Assembly: GCA_026397725.1 (NCBI GenBank)
Contig: JAPLUI010000127.1
Coordinates: 1-64,000, forward strand
Direction: 5' to 3'
DNA from: Verrucomicrobiota bacterium
GTDB taxonomy: Bacteria > Verrucomicrobiota > Verrucomicrobiia > Verrucomicrobiales > Akkermansiaceae
DNA length: 64,000 bases
Made by a program: the position numbers and the translations under genes. Under the pieces are notes generated by a model that saw only the letters and a program-made list of their open reading frames with translations, searched no databases and was not told the origin of the DNA. Shown piece by piece: positions 19,360 to 27,760 of this stretch; position 1 is the stretch's first letter, and each line of letters opens with the position of its first letter.

Positions 19360-21828
19360 TCAAAATACACGCACCGGGCGAACTCTGTCAGCATTTTGAA
19401 CCATCCGGACTGCACTGGAACCGGTACTGAAATCCAATGCCCATGCATAAAGACTGCCTGATTGTGAAGATGAATAGTAAAATGAATAGCTGCCAGTTGC
19501 AAAACCACCTATTGCGTTTCTATTTAAGTACAATTTATCCAATTCGGCTTTGCTTGGTAAAAACCAATCGGTATATCCACCACGTTCATAATTTGCACAC
19601 ACTTTGGCAGCATAATTGTAAGAACCCGTATATGCGGCTAAAATTGCGACAGTATTGGCGCTACCAGTACCTAAAGCGGTACCTGTACTAATTGTTATCG
19701 TATGTTCAAAATCATACCAGGCTGCGTTACTCACATCAGCAACTGCTGCAATTAAACCATGTTTTTCACCGGCAACATATCCAGGATCTCCAGACTGAAA
19801 GAAATAGGCAATCACGCCGCCCTGATAGGAATCACCAATATTCAGGTTTTCAATCTGATCATCCACCCAGGTGGGAACTCCGTTTTTATATTTCAATAAT
19901 TGTCCGTTTATCCCGGCAGTTACCGTTACCCAGGCCGAACCGTTCCAGTATTGCATCTGGCCTGTGGCAGTACCCGTTGTTTGCGCATCCAATTTGGTTT
20001 TATCCGCCGCGCTCATGCTTCCGGCAGCAGAGGTGGTTGCTGCGCTAATGGATATGGCAGGGGTAACTCCTCCGCTCGAAACAATGGGAGCCGTACCTGT
20101 AACATCCGTAACCGTACCAACAGCATGAGTGGTCCAACCTACTCCCCCACTGCTATTGGTTGTCAGAACCTGCCCATTGGTACCAATCGTACTGCTGACT
20201 ACACCCGATGCGTCATTCAACAAAACACCTTTGGTGGTCAATGCGGGGATAACAATCTGGCCATTGCCCTTTATTCTCATTGTTTCAGTTAATGATGCAC
20301 TGCTGCCATATCCGAACACAACATCACTGTTACTCGAAACGGTGTATATCTGAAGTTTATAATCCTGTACTCCTAAGCCATAATGGTTTGTCGCGGTTCC
20401 AAACAATGAAATTTTATCTCCAAGAGTCGATCCGAAATTGAGAGGATAGACAGGGGTAATGCCTATACCAACATTCCCGGAAGCATAGTAAATATTCGAA
20501 CCTGAGGTAATCCACTGGCTGCTTACAAGGTTATCAACCTTTGTTTTATCAGCAGCGCTCATACTTCCGGCAGCGCTGGTAGTTGCCGCCGAAATTGAAA
20601 TGGCAGGAGCATTTCCACCGGATGAAACAATTGGAGCTGTTCCGGTAACTCCGGTAACGGTTCCACCCGCAGGAGTTGTCCAGCTTGTACCGCCAATGCC
20701 GTCGGTGGTAAGAACATTTCCGCTTGTACCTCTTGTTGCAGGCAGGGTTAGGCTTGTTGCTTTTCCATTTCCATTGATGATAAGAGAGCCTCCGATTCTT
20801 GTATTTCCATTTTTTAGAATTGAGAGAGCATCACTTCTACCATTATCTGATCCATTCCCAATCACAAAAAGACGGTCAGTTGATACAAAAGATGTTGGAT
20901 CGCCTGTGCCAACTGTGGCATTTATGCCAAGCGCCGTTTCTCCGAAAGATTGTGCGGTATTAAGATAACCTGATGCGAAAGATCTATCGCCACTTGAGGT
21001 ATTATTAGCTCCAATGGCTGTAGCATACTGTCCACTTGAGGTATTTACTAAGCCAATGGCAGTAGAATTACTTCCGCTTGCAGTGTTATTGTATCCAACT
21101 GCAAAGGAACTCTCTCCGCTTGTATGATTTTGACCGCCAATTGCAATAGAATATTGTTCGCTTGCAGTATTATTAGATCCAACTACAAAGGAACCAGCTC
21201 CGCTTGCAGTATTAGCACCTCCAACAGCAAAGGAACTAGTTCCGCTTGCAGTATTACTATTTCCAGCTGCAAAGGAAAGATTTCCGCTTGCTACTTGCGT
21301 AGGTGAACTCCTTAGCATCTGAAAATCAACTGCTTTTAGACCTCTGATTTTACCTCCTGCTGACGTTCCATCGGGTTGCTGGGCAAGTATGGAGCCGTTT
21401 CCTTTAGGCGAAATTACAAAGTCCACATCCGTTTGGGCGTCGTTTCGTGACAATAGTTTTACACCGTATTTGGTGTTATACAGGTAATTGCTTTCGGTGA
21501 AGTTCGTTAATCCCCCGATGGCAGTTAAGGCCTTCCAGACCGGTGTACCCTGGGTTCCTGAATTGTAATAATACCCGGGTATCAATCCCGAACCATCTGT
21601 GGTGTTGTAAACCAGCAGGCTTGTTGCCGGAGAAGGAACGGTGGTTGCATCGTTTACCCCGGTCAAAGCAATTTGCGGTATCAGCAAACCTTTGTTCGCA
21701 GATTTCACCTGGAGCATGGCCGAATTGTCGGGGGTGCTGCCATCGTCGTTAATGCCCACGTTTTGGGCAAATAGTCTAAGGTTCAGTATTAAGACAAATG
21801 CCACTGCTAGAGTTAAACTGGCTTTCAT
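19360..21828 (-). CDS. Bacteroidetes-like fibre/adhesin with YadA-head repeats and C-terminal fibre domain
   Basis: 822 aa with a signal peptide (MKASLTLAVAFVLILNLRLF). Region 1 (about 25-170) matches the N-termini of Bacteroidetes fibre proteins (GLLIPQIALTGVNDATTV, YNTTDGSG). Region 2 (about 180-330) has at least eight YadA-head-like repeats of about 14 residues (SFAVGYNNTASGSNSTAIG). Region 3 has two copies of a motif around GTAPIVSSGGVTPAISISAA, as in tail-fibre-like proteins. The C-terminal domain (about 690-822) is a DUF1566/Lcl-type fold (GGYTDWFLPSKAELDKLY, YYSSSQSG, VRPVRVF). The DNA is far more AT-rich than its surroundings and uses AT-rich codons. Likely horizontally acquired, or a foreign segment joined during assembly. 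Probable role: surface adhesion. Confidence 0.75.
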   Translation of the reverse strand: MKASLTLAVAFVLILNLRLFAQNVGINDDGSTPDNSAMLQVKSANKGLLIPQIALTGVNDATTVPSPATSLLVYNTTDGSGLIPGYYYNSGTQGTPVWKALTAIGGLTNFTESNYLYNTKYGVKLLSRNDAQTDVDFVISPKGNGSILAQQPDGTSAGGKIRGLKAVDFQMLRSSPTQVASGNLSFAAGNSNTASGTSSFAVGGANTASGAGSFVVGSNNTASEQYSIAIGGQNHTSGESSFAVGYNNTASGSNSTAIGLVNTSSGQYATAIGANNTSSGDRSFASGYLNTAQSFGETALGINATVGTGDPTSFVSTDRLFVIGNGSDNGRSDALSILKNGNTRIGGSLIINGNGKATSLTLPATRGTSGNVLTTDGIGGTSWTTPAGGTVTGVTGTAPIVSSGGNAPAISISAATTSAAGSMSAADKTKVDNLVSSQWITSGSNIYYASGNVGIGITPVYPLNFGSTLGDKISLFGTATNHYGLGVQDYKLQIYTVSSNSDVVFGYGSSASLTETMRIKGNGQIVIPALTTKGVLLNDASGVVSSTIGTNGQVLTTNSSGGVGWTTHAVGTVTDVTGTAPIVSSGGVTPAISISAATTSAAGSMSAADKTKLDAQTTGTATGQMQYWNGSAWVTVTAGINGQLLKYKNGVPTWVDDQIENLNIGDSYQGGVIAYFFQSGDPGYVAGEKHGLIAAVADVSNAAWYDFEHTITISTGTALGTGSANTVAILAAYTGSYNYAAKVCANYERGGYTDWFLPSKAELDKLYLNRNAIGGFATGSYSFYYSSSQSGSLYAWALDFSTGSSAVRMVQNADRVRPVRVF

Positions 21829-21952
21829 GTTTTCGTTTTATGTTAAGGGTTACTGCTGAGAATTTGCTTTTTCGGGTTGGTTGGGATGAGGAAGCCAGCC
21901 GGCATCGGTGGTTTCATCACGCGCCGTATCCAAGCACAATTCCGGCCCGGGC

Positions 21953-21976
21953 AATGAGAGGGATTTCCCTCTCATT
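21953..21976 (-). terminator. Hairpin downstream of the response regulator
   Basis: Perfect inverted repeat AATGAGAGGGAT / TTCCCTCTCATT, 10 bp beyond the stop of the minus-strand regulator gene. It lacks a clear T-run, so intrinsic termination is only likely. Confidence 0.5.
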
Positions 21977-21986
21977 CGGCGGGAGT

Positions 21987-22613
21987 TCAGAGGAGGGTGG
22001 ACCCGGCGATGTCGTGAATGGCCAGGCGGCGCAGTTCCTTGATGCCCTGCAAGCTGAGCTTGTCGGTAATGCGAACGCAGTAGGATTCCAGGGTGCGGAC
22101 GCTGATCCCCAGTTGGTGGGCGATCTCCGCGTTGTTCAGGCCCTGTCCCAGCAGCTTGAAAATCCTCTGTTGTTGGCCGTTCAAGGTATCCAGTGGTGTC
22201 AATTCCCGCAGGGCTGCCATCACGCGGGGGCTCAGGTAACGATCACCCGCCAGCACCGCCCGGATGGCCTCGAGCAGTGATTGGGCCGCCTCCCGTTTGG
22301 TGACATAGCCGTCGGCCCCCGCGTCCAGCGCCCGGCGGATCACCGTGGAAACCTCGTGCATGGAATAAACGACCACAGCCAGCCCGCGAGCGGTCAATAG
22401 TTTGATGAGATCGATGCCGTTCTCTTCGCCCAGCGTAAGATCAACTACGGCCAAGCGGCTGGCAGCGAGCGCCGGATGCGCCAGTGCTGTTGCGTTGCCG
22501 TCCGCCTGTCCTGCCACCGCGAACCCGGCACCCGTTAGCAAATGGCCCAAGGCCTCCCGAACCAACGGATGGTCGTCCACCAGGAAAACCAAGGGTCGCT
22601 CGGAGGGGCTCAT
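21987..22613 (-). CDS. NarL/FixJ-type response regulator
   Basis: 208 aa from ATG 22613, whose ATGA overlaps the stop of the upstream kinase by 4 bp; the longer ORF start lies inside the kinase gene and is a shadow. The receiver domain (about 7-125) has acidic pair VDDH, phospho-acceptor Asp in LAVVDLTLGEENG, Thr/Ser in VVVYSMHE and Lys in YVTKREA. The LuxR-type HTH (about 145-205) shows QQQRIFKLLGQGLNNAEIAH and LGISVRTLESYCVRI. Function: DNA-binding output of the pair with the adjacent histidine kinase. No target sites can be named from this sequence. Confidence 0.9.
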   Translation of the reverse strand: MSPSERPLVFLVDDHPLVREALGHLLTGAGFAVAGQADGNATALAHPALAASRLAVVDLTLGEENGIDLIKLLTARGLAVVVYSMHEVSTVIRRALDAGADGYVTKREAAQSLLEAIRAVLAGDRYLSPRVMAALRELTPLDTLNGQQQRIFKLLGQGLNNAEIAHQLGISVRTLESYCVRITDKLSLQGIKELRRLAIHDIAGSTLL

Positions 22614-23980
22614 GGGGCGACCTCCGGTCCTGGCAGGCGGCAGGTGACCCGCATGCCGCCGTTTGCATCCGCCGCCAGCCACAGCGTGCCACCGATCAAC
22701 TTGGCGCGATATGTCATGATGCTGAGGCCCAAGCCGGCGACCGGGACCGCGCCGGGAACCGCGGCTTGGCCGTCGTCGGCGATTTGCAGGGTGATTGCGC
22801 CGGCATGTTGTTCCAGGGTGATCGCGACCCGCGAGCAACGCGCGTGTTTGATCGAATTGGTGACCGCCTCGCGGGCGATCCGATAGAGATGCAGCGCGTG
22901 TTCGGGGTTCTGGATGGCCAGCTCGTGATTAGCCCGGAGATCGCAAGCGATCCCGTGGTGGTCGCGCGCTTCACGGCACAAGCCCTCCAGCGCGGGGAGC
23001 AGCCCGTCAGGGTCCATGGCCACCGGGCATAGGCCCTGGGCCACGTCATAAGCAAGGCCGATGGCGTCCTGAAGCGCCACCCGGATCTTCGTCACGGCCG
23101 GGGTATCGTCCGCGCCTGCCACTCGCCGCTGATTTTCCAGAGTTAAACAATTCAGCAGCGCGGCGGTCAGGTGCTGGCACAGGCCATCGTGCAATTCCGC
23201 GCCAAGGCGCCGCCGCTCGTCATCGCCGAGGCGGCTGAGTTCCTCCTCGAGGCGTTGCCGGTCCGCCGTTTCCACTTCCAGTTGCCGCAGTGCCATGCGT
23301 TCGGCGATCATCGTGCGGCGTTGTAGGGTTTGGAAGCGGGTGAATAGGATCATCAGGATCAGCCCGGAGATCAGCCACAGCAGCCATTGCAAGGCCCAGT
23401 AGGTGGGCGGGGAGGAGACACCAGCCACGGACTCCCCCAGATCTGCCAGCAAACCGTAGTGGAGCAACAGCGGCACGATTGCGAACAACAGAGCGCACAG
23501 CCCGGCCGCCAACCACCCGGCCTGCGGACCGGCGAGCAGCAAGGCCAGCAATGGCACAATCAGGAGGGAAATCCGCCCGTGCCCCGCCAATTGTCCGACT
23601 GCCAATTGAATGGCGCCCACCCCCGCACACACCGCCAGGAAGATGCTGAGGCGCGTCCGCAACTCCAAGCGCGTCCGGAGCGTCGCAAGCAACATGACCA
23701 AATAGAGCAACACGCAAACGGCACGCAGCGGCCACGGCACCACCACCACCCGCCCGGCGACTAGGGCGGACAGCGGCACCAGCATGATCGTCGAATACAC
23801 CGCCAAGAGGACACGCAAGACCCGCTCCCGCCAAGTGGCAAGGATGGCATCCACCTCGCTCGCCACCGCTGCCAGCGTGGCCGCCGCACCAGCAGCGGGA
23901 TTTTCCAGTGGCTGCCAGCCGCCGGGCTCTCCGGTCGGAGCGCGGTGCTGGAGCGCGGGTAGTGTGCTGGAAGGGGTCAC
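22610..23980 (-). CDS. Membrane sensor histidine kinase (HisKA_3 type)
   Basis: 456 aa. Six or so hydrophobic segments between about 55 and 220 form an integral membrane sensor. They are followed by a coiled segment and the HisKA_3 dimerisation/phospho-acceptor helix with DDERRRLGAELHDGL (His in ELHDG). The HATPase_c domain has AVTNSIKHA (N box), IADDGQ (G1) and GLGLSIMTYR (G2). This is the NarX/DegS-like class that partners NarL-type regulators, and the two genes overlap by 4 bp, indicating translational coupling. The ligand is unknown; the sensor is embedded in the membrane without a large periplasmic domain. The next gene upstream (GH106) is divergent, with about 210 bp between. Confidence 0.9.
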   Translation of the reverse strand: MTPSSTLPALQHRAPTGEPGGWQPLENPAAGAAATLAAVASEVDAILATWRERVLRVLLAVYSTIMLVPLSALVAGRVVVVPWPLRAVCVLLYLVMLLATLRTRLELRTRLSIFLAVCAGVGAIQLAVGQLAGHGRISLLIVPLLALLLAGPQAGWLAAGLCALLFAIVPLLLHYGLLADLGESVAGVSSPPTYWALQWLLWLISGLILMILFTRFQTLQRRTMIAERMALRQLEVETADRQRLEEELSRLGDDERRRLGAELHDGLCQHLTAALLNCLTLENQRRVAGADDTPAVTKIRVALQDAIGLAYDVAQGLCPVAMDPDGLLPALEGLCREARDHHGIACDLRANHELAIQNPEHALHLYRIAREAVTNSIKHARCSRVAITLEQHAGAITLQIADDGQAAVPGAVPVAGLGLSIMTYRAKLIGGTLWLAADANGGMRVTCRLPGPEVAP

Positions 23981-24193
23981 TGTTCAAGCCGGGTTTCCTC
24001 GAACGCGACACTAAGATCTGCCCTTCCCATTCCAAGATCAATCGGCACGGGACTCAAAAATAGAAACATCCGACTTGAAAGATCCCACCCCCTGAGCACG
24101 ATTCTTATTCCACTCCAATGATGCTCATTCCACCCTCACTCCGTCGGCTGCTGCACCTTGCGATGAGATCACCTTCATCCCCGGAGCCTAAAA

Positions 24194-27004
24194 ATGAAAC
24201 ATCGATTGACTGCCCCATCCTCGCGAACCATCAGGTGGCTTTCATCCACGCTGCTCTTGGCTTTCATCATTCAAAGCGGTCTCGGGCAAGGCAGTGAGGA
24301 AGTGACTGCCCTTGCCACCACCGGGAATCCAACCGCAATCGCACCGGCTTCGGCCAGAGCCGGGGACCGGTTGTCGCCGGCGGAGTTTGCCAACCCGCCG
24401 GTCCATGTCAGGCCCGGTTCGTATTGGGATTGGCTCAATGGATCAATCACCCGGGAGCAAATCACCCGCGATTTGGAGGCGATGAAAAGCAGCGGCATGC
24501 GCGGCGGCGACATTTGGGATGTGGCCGCCGCTGCCGATCCCGACCGGCGGGTGCCTGCCGGGCCCGCGTTTCTCGGGCCGGAGTCCACCCAACTCATCGG
24601 CCATGCGATCCGCGAGGCCGACCGGCTTGGCTTGGAGATTGGCCTGGTTGCCTCCAGCGGCTGGAATGCGGGCGGCAGTTGGATTCCGCCGGAGCACGCT
24701 GGCAAGGGCCTCTATCATTCAATCACCGCGGTGACCGGGCCCAGCGAGTTTCATGCCGAACTGCCCCTGCCGGAGTTGCCGGAACATTGCCCGCGCGATG
24801 CGCAAGGCCGGCCGGCCTATCTACGCGAAGTTGCGGTGCTGGCCGTGCCTCATGGCCAATCGAAAACGCTGACCGATGTGAACCAGGTGGTGGACCTAAC
24901 GGAAAAGATGGCCCCCGATGGCAGGCTGCGATGGAACGCGCCCGCGGGGGAGTGGGATATCCTGCGTTTTGTGTGCATGAATCACGGGCAGCAGTTGATC
25001 GTGCCGAGTCCGAATTCCGGCGGGCCGATGATCGACTTCTTCGACCCCCGGGCCACTGAGTTTCATCTCCATCATATCGTCACCACGATTCTGAGGGAAC
25101 TGGGGCGCAAGTCGTTCGAGGGGACCAGTTTCAAGACGATCGAGTTCGACAGCATGGAACTCGACGGGTTCACGCCATGGAACGAGATCATGGCCGCCGA
25201 GTTCGAGCGCCGCGTGGGTTATCCGATGCGCCGGTATTTGCCCCTGTTAGCGGGATGGAAGTTAGAAGATGACGCGGCTCAGCGGCAATTTCTCTACGAT
25301 TGGCGCAGGCTCGTGAGCGACCAATTGATTGACTCGCATTACGTGACGGGCCGGAAGTTTCTCGAAGCCTACGGATTGAAACTCATCGCCGAATCGGGCG
25401 GGCCCGGGCCTCCGATCTGGGCCTCCAATCCGGTGGATGGAATCAAGGCGCTCGGGGCGGTTGACATCCCGCGGGGCGAATTCTGGAACCGCCATCGCGG
25501 GATCTTCCTAGTCAAAGAAATCGCTTCAGCCGCACATGTCTATGACAAACGGCTGGTGGATGCGGAATCGTTCACCACCTGGCGGCGTTGGATCGATGGG
25601 CCGCTGAGTCACAAGCAACTGGCCGACCGGGCGCTCTGCGAGGGTTTGAATTGTTTCTCCTTGGCCACGTTTGCCAGCTCCCCGCCCGAGGCGGGCCTTC
25701 CCGGTTGGGCCTTTCATGCCGGCACGGATATCAACCCGGCGGCCACTTGGTGGCCGATGGCCAGCGGCTTGATGGACTACCTGGCGCGGTGCTCGTACAT
25801 GCAGCGCCAAGGGTGGTTTGTGGCCGATGTTTGTTATTATTACGGCGATCAGGCGCCGAATTTTTATCCACCGTTGTGCGATGTCGAGGAAAAGCCGTTG
25901 TTAGAACATCTCGCTCCGTGCCACGATTATGACGTCTGTTCGTCAGAGGTGATTCTTGAGCGGATGCGCGTGGAAAAGGGACGGATCGTGCTGCCGGACG
26001 GCATGAGCTATGCCGCACTCGTGCTGCCCGAACAGGATCATATCCCCGCCGGCGTTCTCGAGAAAATCCGCTCGCTCGTGACCGAGGGTGCCACGGTGAT
26101 CGGCCACCAAAGCCCGACGCGTGCCCCGGGCATCAAAGACCAGCCGGCGGAAACCGCGAAAGTGGCACGCTTGACCGAGGAGCTTTGGGGACCTGACAAA
26201 CAGTTAGATGAGCGGGACAAGCCAGCGGTTCTGATCCGGCTGATCGACAAGGGCCGGTTCATCATTGCCCGCGACCGCAGTGCGGCGCTGCGGGAAATCG
26301 GCGTGATCGCGGATTTCGAAATCGCCGGGCGCGGCCAAGGGGACCTGGGGCCATTGGACTTCATTCACCGGAAAACAACGGATGACGAATTCTATTTCAT
26401 CCGCAACAAGCCGTTGGATCCGATCGCCTGCCATACCTTCGTGGCGGCGGAAACTCCCGCGCCGCTGACCCTCGACGGCCCGTGGCAGGTCGAGTTCCCG
26501 GAGGGCTGGGGCGCACCGCGAACGACAACCTTCGACAAGCTGCGAAGCTGGACCGAGTCGGACAACGAGGGGGTCCGGTTCTTCTCGGGCATCGCCACCT
26601 ACCGGAAAACCGTCGAAGTGCCGGATTCATTGGCGCAACAGCAACGCCTATTTCTGGAACTCGGCGACCTGGCGGAGACCGCCGAAGTCGCGCTCAACGG
26701 CAAGCGCCTCGGGCTGACCTGGCTGCCGCCTTATCGGATAGAAATCTCCGGCGCGGTTCATGCCGGCGCGAATCAGTTGGAGATCCTGGTCGCGAACCTC
26801 TGGGCCAACCGGCTCAATGGGGATTCGTTGCGGCCCGAATCAACCCGCTTCACGCGCAGCAACCTCGATCGGATTCAAACCGATCCCACTTCGGACAGTT
26901 CATACGGCAGAGTTCCCGGCGGCAAGACCCGGCCCGTTTACACCGCAATCCCACCGCTGATGAAGTCGGGCCTGTTTGGTCCGGTTAGAATGATTGCACC
27001 CTGA
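24194..27004 (+). CDS. Alpha-L-rhamnosidase, GH106 family, secreted
   Basis: 936 aa with signal peptide (about 10-31). The N-terminal signature is FANPPVHVRPGSYWDWLNGS followed by REQITRDLEAMKSSGMRGG and the barrel segments GLEIGLVASSGWNAGGSWI, typical of GH106. A C-terminal galactose-binding jelly-roll (VALNGKRLGLTWLPPYRIEI, NQLEILVANLWANRL) is followed by the usual ending YTAIPPLMKSGLFGPVRM. Family reaction: hydrolysis of alpha-L-rhamnosyl linkages, as in rhamnogalacturonan or glycosides. Length fits the family. A purine-rich GGAG is 10 bp before the ATG. It is divergent from the two-component pair, which makes that pair a candidate regulator, but no operator can be shown. All four TTA codons occur as GTTAG. 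Confidence 0.88.
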   Translation: MKHRLTAPSSRTIRWLSSTLLLAFIIQSGLGQGSEEVTALATTGNPTAIAPASARAGDRLSPAEFANPPVHVRPGSYWDWLNGSITREQITRDLEAMKSSGMRGGDIWDVAAAADPDRRVPAGPAFLGPESTQLIGHAIREADRLGLEIGLVASSGWNAGGSWIPPEHAGKGLYHSITAVTGPSEFHAELPLPELPEHCPRDAQGRPAYLREVAVLAVPHGQSKTLTDVNQVVDLTEKMAPDGRLRWNAPAGEWDILRFVCMNHGQQLIVPSPNSGGPMIDFFDPRATEFHLHHIVTTILRELGRKSFEGTSFKTIEFDSMELDGFTPWNEIMAAEFERRVGYPMRRYLPLLAGWKLEDDAAQRQFLYDWRRLVSDQLIDSHYVTGRKFLEAYGLKLIAESGGPGPPIWASNPVDGIKALGAVDIPRGEFWNRHRGIFLVKEIASAAHVYDKRLVDAESFTTWRRWIDGPLSHKQLADRALCEGLNCFSLATFASSPPEAGLPGWAFHAGTDINPAATWWPMASGLMDYLARCSYMQRQGWFVADVCYYYGDQAPNFYPPLCDVEEKPLLEHLAPCHDYDVCSSEVILERMRVEKGRIVLPDGMSYAALVLPEQDHIPAGVLEKIRSLVTEGATVIGHQSPTRAPGIKDQPAETAKVARLTEELWGPDKQLDERDKPAVLIRLIDKGRFIIARDRSAALREIGVIADFEIAGRGQGDLGPLDFIHRKTTDDEFYFIRNKPLDPIACHTFVAAETPAPLTLDGPWQVEFPEGWGAPRTTTFDKLRSWTESDNEGVRFFSGIATYRKTVEVPDSLAQQQRLFLELGDLAETAEVALNGKRLGLTWLPPYRIEISGAVHAGANQLEILVANLWANRLNGDSLRPESTRFTRSNLDRIQTDPTSDSSYGRVPGGKTRPVYTAIPPLMKSGLFGPVRMIAP

Positions 27005-27190
27005 AACTACCGGTGAGGCACCGTTCATGAAAATGTCCGACCAGGTTCGGTTGCTGTCCCAGAAGGGATCGCTGAAGCTGCCGCTGTCGAGCACCACCTT
27101 GAAGATGGCATCGGTCGCATGGCCACCCACAAGCGGCAGGTTCAGGGCATCGTACTGACCATCCAGGAAGTTGCCGCGACCCTCGGCATC
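27003..27190 (-). pseudogene. Remnant of an autotransporter-type repeat protein C-terminus
   Basis: Minus-strand reading ARGNFLDGQYDALNLPLVGG then FKVVLDSGSFSDPFWDSNRTW and SDIFMNGASPVVSG resembles the distal part of autotransporter-associated beta-strand proteins. It has no start or stop of its own and runs into the GH106 3' end. Confidence 0.35.
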
Positions 27191-27290
27191 GCAACACCTT
27201 TCCCCTGAAATGCGCGAGTTTTCGGGGACAGCTCATCTTTCACGGCCGGTTTCTGATTGCCAAAGGCTTGGCGAGAAGGTAGCGTGCGAA

Positions 27291-27629
27291 ATGGCAGACG
27301 GCAGTGACCATGTGACCCGCATCCTGATCGACCGGGCGCGGCATCGCAAAGCCGTCCGGCATGGGGGAGAATTGCAGCGGACCGAGTTCGCGGAAGACAT
27401 CATCGCCGTTCCTTCGGTGAAAGATGACGAGATTCTTGCCATCAACGAAATCCTCGATCGCTTCGCCCAAATCGAACCACGCAAGGCCGAGGTGGTCAAG
27501 TTGCGCTATTTCGTCGGCATGACAATCGAAGAAACCGCCGAGGCCCTCGGCATTTCGACACCCACTGCGAAGCGCGACTGGATTTTTGCGCGGGCCTGGT
27601 TGTACCGGGAACTGCAACGGGACGGTTGA
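27291..27629 (+). pseudogene. ECF-type sigma factor lacking region 2
   Basis: 112 aa from ATG 27291 (the frame is open from 27171). It contains the ILIDRARHRKAVRHGGE linker and a complete sigma-70 region 4 HTH (EVVKLRYFVGMTIEETAEAL, GISTPTAKRDWIFARAWLYR). This matches the ECF group found beside Ser/Thr kinases in Planctomycetes and Verrucomicrobia. Normal members have about 190 residues with region 2 (promoter -10 and core binding) in front; here that region is absent and the preceding sequence is unrelated. It may be inactive, or a free region-4 module. The kinase gene follows after 130 bp, the usual partner arrangement. Confidence 0.7.
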
Positions 27630-27689
27630 GCGGGGCATTCGGATTTTCCGGATCCATGGCGGACGCCGGAATAATTTGATCTTTTCTCC

Positions 27690-27720
27690 GGAGTTATTCC
27701 GCATAGGCTGATCGGGGTCA
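27690..27720 (+). promoter_or_regulatory. Element shared upstream of the kinase and the small secreted gene
   Basis: CGGAGTTATTCCGCATAGGC followed by TGATCGGGGTCAG lies about 45-70 bp before the kinase start. A closely similar block (29745-29774) precedes the 152-aa gene. The common pattern is CGGAGNNATTCCGCATNNGC then TG, GGGG and CAG. Candidate promoter or operator shared by the module. Confidence 0.4.
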
Positions 27721-27760
27721 GATAAAAGACGGTCTCAACTCCCACCAACAACCACCCGTC

